Source: Amarolinea aalborgensis (GTDB lineage Bacteria > Chloroflexota > Anaerolineae > SSC4 > Amarolineaceae). Taken from it: a stretch of 64,000 nt of DNA. Positions within the stretch are counted from its first letter, which is position 1. Each line of letters opens with the position of its first letter. The position numbers and the translations under genes were made by a program. The stretch is taken from assembly GCF_900491745.1 (NCBI RefSeq), contig NZ_UETR01000009.1, positions 132,972 to 196,971 on the forward strand, given 5' to 3'. Positions 36,813 to 45,256 of the stretch are shown piece after piece. Below the pieces are notes generated by a model. The model was not told the origin of the DNA and made no database searches. It was given only the letters and a program-made list of their open reading frames with translations.

Positions 36813-37957
36813 CGCCGCTGCGTTTACGCCTCGCGTTGGCGACTTTCTACCCGGCCAGCCCTGACGAAGTCATTGGCGGTATTGACAGCGTTGCGGTCAA
36901 CCTGGTGCAGGCCTTGCGCGCCTTCCCAGACCTGGAACTGCATGTCATTTCGACCCGGCCAGAGGTGGTGCGAGATACCACCTTCGTCGAGCAGGGCGTG
37001 ACGTTTCACGCCCTGGCCAGTCCGCCGCCGCGTTTGATTCCCAACCTGTTTGCGAACATTGGCCGGGTCAGCCGCGTGCTGCGCGCCATCCAACCTGACC
37101 TGGTCAACGCGCACATGGCAGACTACGCCGTGGCCGCGCTGCGCCTGGGGCTGCCCACCATTTACACCGTACACGGCCTGGCCGGGCGTGAACTTCGTCA
37201 GCCGGCGCCACCCCACGAGCGCCTGGCGCTCATCTTGCTCCTGGCCCTGGAACGGCTGGCCCTACGCCGCGCCGCGCATGTGGTGGCCCTCAGCCCGTTT
37301 GGCGAAGCCTACCTGCGGCCCCACACCGCGGCGCAGATTCATCGCATGGATAACCCGGTCTCGCCTGCGTTTTTTGATTTGCCCCCGGCGCCTTCCAGCC
37401 GGCGCCTCGTTGCCATTGGCAGCATCGCGCCGCTCAAAGGCCAGCTCACACTGGTCCGCGCGCTCGCCCTGATTCACGAAACCTATCCCGATGTCACCCT
37501 GCGCTGCCTGGGCAGCATCGCCGACCGTGGATACCATGCGCAGTTGTTGGCCGCGCGGGCCGCGCAAGGTATGCAGGATGTGATCGAAGTGGCCGGGCTT
37601 GTGCCGCCGGCCGACGTGGTGGCGGCGCTGGCGCGCAGCGCGCTGCTCTTGCATCCTTCGCGCCACGATCATGTGCCGATGGCGGTCGCCGAGGCGATGG
37701 CAGCCGGCCGGCCCGTGGTCGCCACGACCGCAGGCGGCATTCCCTCGCTGGTGACCGACGGCGTGACCGGCTACCTCACGCGGGTGGACGACGCGGCCGC
37801 CCTGGCCGAGCGAACCGTGGCGCTCCTGCGTGATGACCACCTGCGGCAAACCATCGGTCAGCAAGCGCGCCAGGTTGCGCAGGCGCGTTTCTTGCCGACC
37901 GTCGTCGCGGCCAGGTATCATGCGCTCTACCTGCACGCGGCCAACCGGTCGCATTGA
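36809..37957 (+). CDS. Glycosyltransferase family 4
   Basis: The 382-residue protein is similar in plan to its neighbour: EVIGGIDSVAVNLVQAL, LVNAHMADYAVAAL, TIYTVHGLAG, then LVAIGSIAPLKGQLTLVRALALI and DHVPMAVAEAMAAGRPVVATTAGGIPSLVTDG. The two genes may have arisen by duplication. It overlaps the preceding stop as ATGA and is the last gene of the first polysaccharide block; a repeat-bearing gap follows. Confidence 0.9.
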   Translation: MTPLRLRLALATFYPASPDEVIGGIDSVAVNLVQALRAFPDLELHVISTRPEVVRDTTFVEQGVTFHALASPPPRLIPNLFANIGRVSRVLRAIQPDLVNAHMADYAVAALRLGLPTIYTVHGLAGRELRQPAPPHERLALILLLALERLALRRAAHVVALSPFGEAYLRPHTAAQIHRMDNPVSPAFFDLPPAPSSRRLVAIGSIAPLKGQLTLVRALALIHETYPDVTLRCLGSIADRGYHAQLLAARAAQGMQDVIEVAGLVPPADVVAALARSALLLHPSRHDHVPMAVAEAMAAGRPVVATTAGGIPSLVTDGVTGYLTRVDDAAALAERTVALLRDDHLRQTIGQQARQVAQARFLPTVVAARYHALYLHAANRSH

Positions 37958-37998
37958 GTACCTTGCCAGTGAAACTCTGGTACAGCAAGCAAGGACTT

Positions 37999-38066
37999 CT
38001 CACACAAAGCCGCAAAGACACGAAGGAATCGGTTTGCGTCTCAGTGCCTTTGTGTCTTTGTGTGAG
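37999..38066. repeat. Inverted repeat of a dispersed family
   Basis: CTCACACAAAG (37999-38009) faces CTTTGTGTGAG (38056-38066); the inner part has GACAC and CCTTTGTGTC words. The sequence CACACAAAGCCGC is shared with the inverted repeat at 13372. It fills most of the 37958-38110 gap and could attenuate transcription between the two glycosyltransferase blocks. Confidence 0.55.
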
Positions 38067-38110
38067 TCATTGGGTTCCGGCTTGTTCGGGCTAGGAGGTC
38101 GTTCATAGTC

Positions 38111-39049
38111 ATGCGTGTTCTGCTGGTGACCAACATGTACCCATCGCCCCGTCGGCCCCACTTCGGCACCTTTGTGCACGACGAGGTGGAGGCGCTGCGC
38201 AAACTGGGCGTGGAGATGGATGTCTTCTTTGCCGATGGGCAGCGCCGCACGCTCAATTATCTGACCGGCATGGCCGGCGTGTTTGGGCGCAGCCTGACGC
38301 GCCGCCGTTATGACGTGGTGCATGCGCATTATGTGTTCAGCGGTGTGCTGGCGCGCTGCCAGGCGCGCTGGCCGCTGGTGCTGACGCTGCACGGCAGCGA
38401 AGTGGCTGTGGGCTGGACGCCTCCCCTCTCACGCTGGATCGCGCGGCTGTCCGACTGGGTCATCGTCACTTCCCCGCGGGTGCTCGATGATCTGCACATG
38501 AACCTGCCGCACGTATCGGTCATTCCCTGCGGCATTGATCTCGACCTTTTCACGCCAGGCGAGCAAACCGCCGCGCGTGCGCGCCTGGGCATGCCGGCCG
38601 AGCGTAAGCTGGTCGTCTTCGTCGGCGAGCCGCGGCCAGAGAAGCAGGTGCATTTGTTGGCCGGCGCGGTGGCGCGTCTGCAAGCCGCGGGGGAGCCGGT
38701 TGACCTGGTGATCGCCAGCGGTCAGCCGCATGAACGGATGCCTTTGTTCATGCAGGCCGCGGACGTGCTTGGCCTGACCTCCAGCTATGAAGGCTCGCCC
38801 ATGGTCATCAAAGAGGCGATGGCCTGCAATTTGCCTATCGTCGCCACCGACGTGGGCGACGTGGCGCAGGTGATTGGCGAGACGGCCGGCTGCTATCTGT
38901 GCGCGCCGACGGTCGAGAGCGTGGCCGACCGCTTGGCGCAGGCCCTGGCGTTCGGCGGGCGCACCGACGGTCGTGAGCGCATCCGTCATTTGTCTGGCGA
39001 TGGCGCCGCGCGCCAGGTGCTTGCTGTCTATCGTGAGGTGTTGCGATGA
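38111..39049 (+). CDS. Glycosyltransferase family 4
   Basis: The 312-residue protein begins MRVLLVTNMYPSPRRPHFGTFVHDEVEAL, a start typical of GT4 enzymes of exopolysaccharide clusters. It then has VVHAHYVFSGVLA, LHGSEV, VIPCGIDLDLFTPG, VVFVGEPRPEKQVHLL and SYEGSPMVIKEAMACNLPIVATDVGDV with the E-x7-E motif shifted slightly. It is rather short for the family. AGGAGG lies 12 nt before the ATG, longer than optimal. It overlaps the next gene by 4 nt (ATGA). Confidence 0.88.
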   Translation: MRVLLVTNMYPSPRRPHFGTFVHDEVEALRKLGVEMDVFFADGQRRTLNYLTGMAGVFGRSLTRRRYDVVHAHYVFSGVLARCQARWPLVLTLHGSEVAVGWTPPLSRWIARLSDWVIVTSPRVLDDLHMNLPHVSVIPCGIDLDLFTPGEQTAARARLGMPAERKLVVFVGEPRPEKQVHLLAGAVARLQAAGEPVDLVIASGQPHERMPLFMQAADVLGLTSSYEGSPMVIKEAMACNLPIVATDVGDVAQVIGETAGCYLCAPTVESVADRLAQALAFGGRTDGRERIRHLSGDGAARQVLAVYREVLR

Positions 39050-39552
39050 ATCAGCCTGATGGCGCACGCCGCGTGTTAGTGATTTTGGGCCAAGGCGGGC
39101 ATACAGCAGAAATTTTACGCCTGGTGGACATGCTGGCTGCGCGCGAGGCGCCGTTCACTTACCAGTACCTGATTACCCGTGAAGACAACGTGTCTGCGCA
39201 GCGTATCCGCATCCCCGGCGCGATCTACTGGGTCAACCGCACACGCTACAAATCGTACGCCATGTGGCAGGAGATTCTGCGCAGCCTGCTGGCGCTGGTG
39301 CAATCCTTCTTTGTCATCCTGCGCGCGCGTCCCCATGCGGTGGTCACATCAGGTCCGGCTGTAGCGGTGCCCGTGGCGCTGTGGGCCAGGCTGTTCGGCG
39401 CGCGCGTCATCTTCATCGAGTGTGGGGCGCGTGTCACCCGCCTGTCGTTGACCGGTCGCCTGATGAAGCGCCTGGCGCACCTCTTTTTTGTGCAGTGGCC
39501 CGAACTGCTGGACGATTATCCGCAGGCAATTTACGCAGGACGGCTGGTATGA
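39046..39552 (+). CDS. Alg14/PssD-type glycosyltransferase subunit
   Basis: The 168-residue protein has the Alg14 features ILGQGGHTAEILRLVDML, a membrane-proximal hydrophobic helix (ILRSLLALVQSFFVILRARP), TSGPAVAVPVALWARLFGARVIFIECGARV and QWPELLDDYPQAIYAGRL. Alg14-like subunits recruit the catalytic Alg13-like partner to the membrane; the next gene encodes it. Together they should act as a beta-glycosyltransferase on undecaprenyl-linked sugar. ATGA overlaps link the pair. Confidence 0.92.
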   Translation: MNQPDGARRVLVILGQGGHTAEILRLVDMLAAREAPFTYQYLITREDNVSAQRIRIPGAIYWVNRTRYKSYAMWQEILRSLLALVQSFFVILRARPHAVVTSGPAVAVPVALWARLFGARVIFIECGARVTRLSLTGRLMKRLAHLFFVQWPELLDDYPQAIYAGRLV

Positions 39553-40013
39553 TCTTTGTCACGGTGGGCGCAGGTGATTTCAATGCCTTGATTCAGGCCA
39601 TGGATGAGCTGGCCCCGCAGTTGGCCGCGGCCGGGCAAAAAGTGCTGCTGCAAATCGGGCATGGCGCGTATGTGCCGCAGCACGCCGAATACTTCCGCTT
39701 TGCTCCTTCGCTGGAGCCGTATTTCGACCAGGCAGACGTAATCGTGTCACATGGCGGCATCGGCGTCGTCACCGAAGTGCTGCGTATGGGCAAGCGCCTG
39801 GTGGGCGTCAGCAACCACGACCGCTACGACGACCACCAGGATGACCTGCTGCGCGCGATGGCCTCACGCGGACACCTGGTCTGGTGCCAGGACATGCACC
39901 ATTTAGCCGATGCCATTGCGCAGGCAAGCACCACATCGTTGCTTCCCTACCAAGAAGAACCAGGGCAGATCGCTGAGATCATCATTGATTTTGTACTCAA
40001 TGGCCGGCGCTAG
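39549..40013 (+). CDS. Alg13/PssE-type glycosyltransferase catalytic subunit
   Basis: The 154-residue protein begins MIFVTVGAGDFNALIQAMDEL and has the UDP-sugar-binding half of MurG-like GT28 enzymes: EPYFDQADVIVSHGGIGVVTEVLRMGKRLVGVSNHDRYDDHQDD. The HGG motif and the following Glu are donor-site residues. The start at 39549 overlaps the Alg14-like stop as ATGA, fixing the start despite the open frame to 39264. Confidence 0.93.
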   Translation: MIFVTVGAGDFNALIQAMDELAPQLAAAGQKVLLQIGHGAYVPQHAEYFRFAPSLEPYFDQADVIVSHGGIGVVTEVLRMGKRLVGVSNHDRYDDHQDDLLRAMASRGHLVWCQDMHHLADAIAQASTTSLLPYQEEPGQIAEIIIDFVLNGRR

Positions 40014-40195
40014 GCTAGAGATGATCATCCCCCCCCATTCTCGCACCCAGCCATCCAAAATGCAACGCACGCTCGACCCCAAGGAACGCAGACGGGGGTT
40101 GGTGAACACAAAGAAACGGCAAATTAGCCACCAATTGGCAACATCTCTGCGATCAAGAAGATCGTTTACATTTGGAAGTTCCACCTGGTGCCACA

Positions 40196-40224
40196 TTGCG
40201 GCAACAGGTCGGTTGTGCTACAAT
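40196..40224 (+). promoter_or_regulatory. Promoter of the second DUF6516 module
   Basis: TTGCGG (40196-40201), 17 nt, TACAAT (40219-40224) with a TGC extended -10. It gives the toxin-antitoxin-like pair its own promoter inside the polysaccharide locus. The rest of the 40014-40276 gap contains AAGGAACGCAGA and GAACACAAAGAA words of the dispersed repeat type and no gene. Confidence 0.6.
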
Positions 40225-40276
40225 CAAAGGGTGAGAGCATCACGATAACGACAAGCCACAAAGGGCAATTTGAACC

Positions 40277-40570
40277 ATGACACTCAACGATATCTTGCAG
40301 GACATCCACGCTGTCGAGGAAGACTTGTTGATGTACGAACGTAAGTACGGCGTCTTGTCTGATACATTTTACGAATCGTACGCAAGTGGTGAAGAACCAG
40401 ATGACGACGCCTGGGTATTGGACTGGGCTGACTGGGCTGGCTCCTACCAGATCTGGTTGCGCAGACGTGCTCAGTACCAACAGATCATTTTGGCCTTGAA
40501 AAAACAAACTGCTCTCTCTGACCTCATCAAGCGGACGGCACGTCGTGAACCCCTTCCAATCCCTGCATGA
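40277..40570 (+). CDS. Antitoxin-like partner of DUF6516
   Basis: The 97-residue acidic, Trp-rich protein has YERKYGVLSDTFYESYASGEEPDDDAWVLDWADWAGSYQIWLRRRAQY. Short proteins of this kind are found directly before DUF6516 genes. An antitoxin role is inferred from position only. No clear ribosome site precedes the ATG. The downstream gene overlaps by 26 nt. It does not resemble the partner gene at 23542, so the two modules are different subtypes. Confidence 0.72.
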   Translation: MTLNDILQDIHAVEEDLLMYERKYGVLSDTFYESYASGEEPDDDAWVLDWADWAGSYQIWLRRRAQYQQIILALKKQTALSDLIKRTARREPLPIPA

Positions 40571-40970
40571 TTACGAAGAGTTTGTCTATCGCCTCCCTCA
40601 TGATGTTGCAACGGTGATCTACTCAACGTTGATCATCGCAAGGCGCGGCGCACGCATGGCAACCCTGGCGGGCGAGATCGCTTTTGCAGGTGGGTACCGC
40701 ATCGTTATCAGGGAGCGTTTGACGTTTGATAATGGTCCACTCATGATCGAGCAGTACGGATATGAAGCCTGGCGCAATAACGAGAAGCTATACTGGTATG
40801 ATTCGCAGGCACACCCTGGCGACTCAACGCTCGCGAGTACGCATCCACATCACAAGCATATCCCACCGGACATCAAGCATCACCGGGTTCCAGCTCCTGG
40901 CCTAAGTTTCATGGCACCAAATTTGCTTCAAATTATTCGAGAAGTCGAGACTCTTATCGAGCACGCGTGA
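40545..40970 (+). CDS. DUF6516 (TumE-like) putative toxin
   Basis: The 141-residue protein has the family features GGYRIVIRERLTFDNGPLMIEQYGYEAWRNNEKLYWYDSQAH, then THPHHKHIPPDIKHHRVPAPGLSF and an EVETLI C terminus. The HPHHKH stretch corresponds to the HHP/H region of TumE toxins, proposed RNases. The GTG start lies inside the end of the partner gene. The module is intact, unlike that at 23128. Confidence 0.8.
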   Translation: MNPFQSLHDYEEFVYRLPHDVATVIYSTLIIARRGARMATLAGEIAFAGGYRIVIRERLTFDNGPLMIEQYGYEAWRNNEKLYWYDSQAHPGDSTLASTHPHHKHIPPDIKHHRVPAPGLSFMAPNLLQIIREVETLIEHA

Positions 40971-41046
40971 TTGCCCTCTCCAATGTGATTGACCCTGCAC
41001 AACTCCCGATCCGATACGCTTGGCAAGGGAGCATCCAGTGATGTGT

Positions 41047-41074
41047 TTGACCGATCTTGCTTGCTGACTATAAT
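41047..41074 (+). promoter_or_regulatory. Promoter for the second polysaccharide block
   Basis: TTGACC (41047-41052), 16 nt, TATAAT (41069-41074). Transcription should begin near 41081, only a few bases before the ATG at 41084, so the mRNA would be nearly leaderless. Confidence 0.65.
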
Positions 41075-41083
41075 CCCTTGCAC

Positions 41084-42259
41084 ATGAATACCGTCAACTG
41101 GCAAGCGCGGCCGTCTCGCCATCTACTGCTTCTGATCCTGGTCACCGCGGGCATGATCTTCTTGTATGGGCAAATTCCCTACACGACAGAGCCGTATGCC
41201 CGCTGGGACTTGTACCACTACCGCCAGATCACGGCCGCGGCGCCGCAGATCACCAACAGCGTACAGCAACCCTTCGCCTACCGCTTGTTGGGACCTTACC
41301 TGGCCGGTCTGTTACCGCTGCCCGACGCGACGGCCTATTATCTGTTGACCGTGACCGCGGCGCTGCTGTTAGTCGTCCTGACTTACTTCTTTCTTCTGGC
41401 CTGGCCGCTCACCCCGCCGGCCGCGCTGCTGGCGACGCTGCTCTTCGTCTTCAACAAGCACCTCTTCGGGTTCAATGTCTGGGACTTCTTCGCGCTCAAT
41501 GACGTGCTGTCGTTGATTTTCCTGGTCATTCTGCTGTGGGCGCTCATGCATCAGCGCTGGCCGTTGTTCGCGCTGATCCTGACCCTGGGCGCGGCGACGC
41601 GTGAAACGGCCCTGGTGATGCTGCCTGTGGCCCTGGCCTATTTGATCGAGCGCCGCCTGCTGGGACAGCACGCGCGGGCCTTGCTGTTGGCCTCGCTGCC
41701 GGGCATCGTCGTCTTTGGCGCGCTGCGCCTGCTGGTGGGCCACACGGGCGGCCTGAGCCTTGCAGACCAGCTTGCGCGTTCCGCGCCCAAGCTGTTAGCG
41801 CCAGAGACCTGGTTCCGCCTGCTGTTGAACTCGTTCTTGCCCGTCAGTCTGCTGCCCCTGGTTTTCTGGCGTCATACCCGGGCCTTCTTCCGCGGCCAGC
41901 GCTATCTACTCGTCTACCTGACGCTCATTCTGGTCAGCGCCTTTTTTGGCTATGACAACGAGCGCCTGATGGCCCCGGCCTTCATCGTTTTTTACCTGCT
42001 CATCGCCGCCATCATCGAGAACCTGCGGTTGACGGCGTCGGGTGGCCTGCGCTGGTTGCTCGTCGGCGCTGGCTTTGCTGCCAGTTTCCAGCATCTGATC
42101 GGACGTTACCCGCTCCCCGCGCCGTGGCTGACGACTACTTTGTCCCTGGGCGCCACGTTGTGCGCCACACTGGCGTGTCTGCTGGTCGCGCGCACACGCC
42201 GGCCCCCAACCTTGACCCCCGCTGCCCTCGCCATCCATTCTAGTTTCTGGGTAATCTGA
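41084..42259 (+). CDS. Polytopic membrane protein, possible GT-C glycosyltransferase
   Basis: The 391-residue protein has about 9-10 membrane helices. The first extracytoplasmic loop has EPYARWDLYHYRQITAAAP, which resembles the WDxxHYxxI loop of GT-C-fold sugar transferases such as the PIG-V type, so a glycosyltransferase using lipid-linked sugar is a reasonable guess. GAATRETALVMLPVALAYLIE is another conserved-looking stretch. ATG at 41084 follows the promoter almost directly and has no ribosome site. It shares its reading frame with the next gene, with one TGA between. Confidence 0.7.
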   Translation: MNTVNWQARPSRHLLLLILVTAGMIFLYGQIPYTTEPYARWDLYHYRQITAAAPQITNSVQQPFAYRLLGPYLAGLLPLPDATAYYLLTVTAALLLVVLTYFFLLAWPLTPPAALLATLLFVFNKHLFGFNVWDFFALNDVLSLIFLVILLWALMHQRWPLFALILTLGAATRETALVMLPVALAYLIERRLLGQHARALLLASLPGIVVFGALRLLVGHTGGLSLADQLARSAPKLLAPETWFRLLLNSFLPVSLLPLVFWRHTRAFFRGQRYLLVYLTLILVSAFFGYDNERLMAPAFIVFYLLIAAIIENLRLTASGGLRWLLVGAGFAASFQHLIGRYPLPAPWLTTTLSLGATLCATLACLLVARTRRPPTLTPAALAIHSSFWVI

Positions 42260-42262
42260 CCG

Positions 42263-43588
42263 TTGGACGCTGGCGTACTCTCTCATCTGCTCCGTTCCAA
42301 AGGCCTCTGGCACGTGCCGCGGCGCTTTGCCATGCTGCTGGCGCGCCTGGGACTGACTCCTGGGCGTTTTGTGGACGCGCTCGGTGCGATCGTCGAGGTC
42401 TTGACGCGGCATGGCGCGTCCGCCAGTTTCCCGACCACGGGAGTGGCCCTGGCGCGCCATCCGCTGCCTCTCCAGCGCCTGGCCGCGCACGGGATCGAAG
42501 TGGCCGTCCACAGCTATCACCACGTTGACTTGAGCCTGCAGCCGCCGGCCGCGCAGCGTGATCAGGTAGTCCGTGCGCGCCATGCCTTTGCACAAAATCA
42601 CGTCCCCGCGGTCGGCTTTCGGGCGCCTTACCTGCGCTGGAACCGCGAGCTGCTTCGCCTCTTGTTTGCCCACGGCTTTACCTACGACAGCAGCACCTGC
42701 GCCCTGTGGCCGGTCCTGTCGCCGGCGCAAGCGGCCGCGCCGGTGATCCAGACGGTGCTCGATTTCTATCGCCCGCTGGATGCGGCGCGCGCTCCGGTTT
42801 TGCCCTATCTGCTGCCCGAAGGACTGGTTGAGATTCCAGTTTCGCTGCCTGATGACGAGATGCTGATGGATCGGCTGGGCCTGGCGGCGGCCGACATTGC
42901 GCCGATCTGGCGCGCGATGCTGCAGGCCAGCCATCAAGCCGGCGAGCTCCTGGTCCTGCAGTTGCATCCAGAGCGCGGGCTCGCGCTCGCGCCGGCGTTG
43001 GACAGCGTGTTGACCGCCGCGCGGGCTTTACAGCCGGCCGTTTGGATCACGACGCTGGCCGAGGTGTCGGAATGGTGGAAAATTCGCCCGCAGTGCCAGA
43101 TTCACCTGCAAGGTCTGGCTGCCGGTTGCTGGGAAATCAATGTCAAAGCGCCAGCCGCCGCGCGCATGCTGGCGCAAGGGCCGTTGACCATCGAAACGAG
43201 CGCAGAAACCATCCACGATCCGCACATGATCTCAAGCTGGCCGCACGTGACCGATGTGACCGCCGCATCCTTTGTCGTGCGCAGTGAGTTGCGGCCCTTC
43301 GTCGGCGTGGCGCCCGACAGCAGCCAGGAGCTGCTCGGCTTCTTGCGCCAGCAAGGCTATGTGGTGGAAATCAGCCCAGAGCGCGCGCGTTACCCGGTTT
43401 ACTTCGATTGGGCCAGCTTTGACCTGGCCGCGCAGGCGCGCCAGGCGATTCAGATGGTTGAGGCGCCCAGCGCGCCGCTGCTCCGTTTCAGCCGCTGGCC
43501 GGCCGCGGCCCGCAGCGCCCTGGTGATCAGCGGGGATATTGATTCGCTCACGCTTTGGGATTACCTGTGGCGTTTGTCCGAGGGCTGA
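42263..43588 (+). CDS. Polysaccharide deacetylase-like protein
   Basis: The 441-residue protein has a NodB-like region: GIEVAVHSYHHVDLSLQPPAAQRDQVVRARHAF (the H-x3-H metal motif) and VGFRAPYLRWNRELLRLLFAHGFTYDSS (the RxPY motif). The usual N-terminal metal-binding Asp segment is not evident, so activity is uncertain. The C-terminal 180 residues form a second domain ending ALVISGDIDSLTLWDYLWRL. The TTG start lies 3 nt after the previous TGA in the same frame; ATG at 42332 is out of the question only if the first region is needed. Deacetylation of the exopolysaccharide is the inferred role. Confidence 0.78.
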   Translation: MDAGVLSHLLRSKGLWHVPRRFAMLLARLGLTPGRFVDALGAIVEVLTRHGASASFPTTGVALARHPLPLQRLAAHGIEVAVHSYHHVDLSLQPPAAQRDQVVRARHAFAQNHVPAVGFRAPYLRWNRELLRLLFAHGFTYDSSTCALWPVLSPAQAAAPVIQTVLDFYRPLDAARAPVLPYLLPEGLVEIPVSLPDDEMLMDRLGLAAADIAPIWRAMLQASHQAGELLVLQLHPERGLALAPALDSVLTAARALQPAVWITTLAEVSEWWKIRPQCQIHLQGLAAGCWEINVKAPAAARMLAQGPLTIETSAETIHDPHMISSWPHVTDVTAASFVVRSELRPFVGVAPDSSQELLGFLRQQGYVVEISPERARYPVYFDWASFDLAAQARQAIQMVEAPSAPLLRFSRWPAAARSALVISGDIDSLTLWDYLWRLSEG

Positions 43589-43619
43589 TGGGGCCAGGCC
43601 GCGTGTAGGAGTTGAGGGT

Positions 43620-44639
43620 TTGACGTTTATCATCACCGACCGGCCGGCGCGCACGGCCTGGCAGCAGTTCGTGAGCAGCCATCCAGACGGCAACATCTTC
43701 CAGACGCCAGATTTTGCTGACGTGGTTGCGGGCACCCATGGGTGGTCTTCACGCACGTTGGCGGCCGTAGACGCCGCTAACGGCGAGATCGGAGCCTTGT
43801 GGCCGGCGGTGTTGACCACGGTTTTAGGTGGCCTGCTGCAGCCATTTGCCACACGGGCCGTGCTTTTTGGCGGCATGTTGGTCGCGCCCAATCGCCTGGG
43901 GCAGGACGCCCTGGCGTTCTTACTGCCAACGGTCAATCGTCGCGCCTGGGGACGTTTTCTTTTTACCGAACTGCGGCATCAAAACGCGGCGACCGGCTGG
44001 CAGGCGTCGCTCGAGGCGGGTGGGTTTCGTTGGGAGCCGCATTTGAACTTCTTGATTGACCTGCGCCAATCCGAAGAGGCTCTCTGGAATGGGCTAAGCA
44101 GCAGCGCGCGACGCAATGTGCGCACGGCGCAGAAAAAGGGCGTCAGCGCCGTCACGGTGCACGACCAGGCGGGAGTCAAAACATTTTACGGACTGCTGCG
44201 CAAGGTGTACGACCATGCCGGTGTGCATCTGACCGATGTCTCGCTCTTTCAACGGGCGTTTGAGGTGCTCGGTTCACAGGGGCAATTCCAAATCGTGCTA
44301 GCCATGGCTGATGGCGTCGCTATTGGCGGCCGCGCTTCCTTGTTGTACAAGGATCGCCTGCTGGATTGGTACGCTGGCGCTGATCGTGAGTATGCAAGGC
44401 TCTACCCCAATGATTTCCTGGTCTGGCATCTTTTGCAATGGGGCCGCGCGCAGGGGCGCCAGGTCTTTGATTTTGGCGGCGCAGGTCACCCGGACAAGCC
44501 ATATGGCGTACGCGACTTCAAAGAACGCTTTGGCGGTCAGCTGGTGAATTATGGGCGCAGCGTGAAAATCCATGCGCCCTGGTATGGCCTGGCGGTGAGG
44601 GCTTATGACATCTATCAAAGGCGGAGAACGCGCCCATGA
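43620..44639 (+). CDS. FemAB/GNAT-like acyltransferase
   Basis: The 339-residue protein belongs to the FemAB-like (BioF2/CelD-type GNAT) superfamily: W-FVSSHPDGNIFQTPDFADVV at the N terminus, LWNGLSSSARRNVRTAQKKGV in the middle, and LYKDRLLDWYAGADREYARLYPNDFLVWHLLQWGRAQGRQVFDFGGAGHPDKPYGVRDFKERFGG in the C-terminal half. In exopolysaccharide clusters such proteins probably add amino-acid or acyl groups to sugars. I chose TTG at 43620, with AGGAG 8 nt upstream; the frame opens at 43539. Confidence 0.85.
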   Translation: MTFIITDRPARTAWQQFVSSHPDGNIFQTPDFADVVAGTHGWSSRTLAAVDAANGEIGALWPAVLTTVLGGLLQPFATRAVLFGGMLVAPNRLGQDALAFLLPTVNRRAWGRFLFTELRHQNAATGWQASLEAGGFRWEPHLNFLIDLRQSEEALWNGLSSSARRNVRTAQKKGVSAVTVHDQAGVKTFYGLLRKVYDHAGVHLTDVSLFQRAFEVLGSQGQFQIVLAMADGVAIGGRASLLYKDRLLDWYAGADREYARLYPNDFLVWHLLQWGRAQGRQVFDFGGAGHPDKPYGVRDFKERFGGQLVNYGRSVKIHAPWYGLAVRAYDIYQRRRTRP

Positions 44640-45256
44640 CGCAAGCAAGTAAGCAGGATGCGCCCTTGCCGGCGCCAACCATTCATCCGACGGCGCAGGT
44701 ATCGCCCCAGGCGATGCTGGGGGCGGGCACCAGCGTGTGGAATTGGGCGCAGATTCGCGAGGGCGCCCGGCTGGGCGCGCAGTGCATCATTGCCAAAGGG
44801 GTCTACATTGACGTCGGCGTCCAGATTGGCAATCGCGTCAAGATTCAGAACCATGTGTCGGTCTATCACGGCGTCACCCTGGAAGACGGTGTTTTTGTCG
44901 GACCGCATGTCTGCTTCACCAACGATCGCCTGCCGCGGGCCATCAACGCGGACGGGACGTTGAAAGGCGATAGCGACTGGACGGTGACGCCGATTTTGGT
45001 GCGCGCCGGGGCCGCGTTGGGCGCCAACAGCGTCATCTTGCCCGGCGTGACGATTGGGCGCTGGGCGTTGGTCGGCGCGGGCGCGGTCGTCACGCACGAC
45101 GTGCCCGATCATGGGCTGGTGGTGGGCAATCCGGCTCGTCTGGTAGGCTATGTCTGCCGGTGCGCTAATCGCCTAACGGTTGCCAATGCGGTCGGGGTGT
45201 GTCCAGCATGCGGCCTGGAAATTGAACTATTGGACTGGCAGGAGAACCTATGCTGA
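44636..45256 (+). CDS. WbpD-like hexapeptide N-acetyltransferase
   Basis: The 206-residue protein has left-handed beta-helix repeats (IHPTAQVSPQAMLGAGTSVWNWAQI, LGAQCIIAKGVYIDVGVQIGNRVKIQNHVSVYHGV) and the WbpD segment GPHVCFTNDRLPRAINADG. It would acetylate the 3-amino group of a UDP-3-amino-hexuronate. The C-terminal CRCANRLTVANAVGVCPACG is a zinc-ribbon-like tail seen in some of these proteins. ATGA overlap with the upstream gene. Confidence 0.88.
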   Translation: MTQASKQDAPLPAPTIHPTAQVSPQAMLGAGTSVWNWAQIREGARLGAQCIIAKGVYIDVGVQIGNRVKIQNHVSVYHGVTLEDGVFVGPHVCFTNDRLPRAINADGTLKGDSDWTVTPILVRAGAALGANSVILPGVTIGRWALVGAGAVVTHDVPDHGLVVGNPARLVGYVCRCANRLTVANAVGVCPACGLEIELLDWQENLC

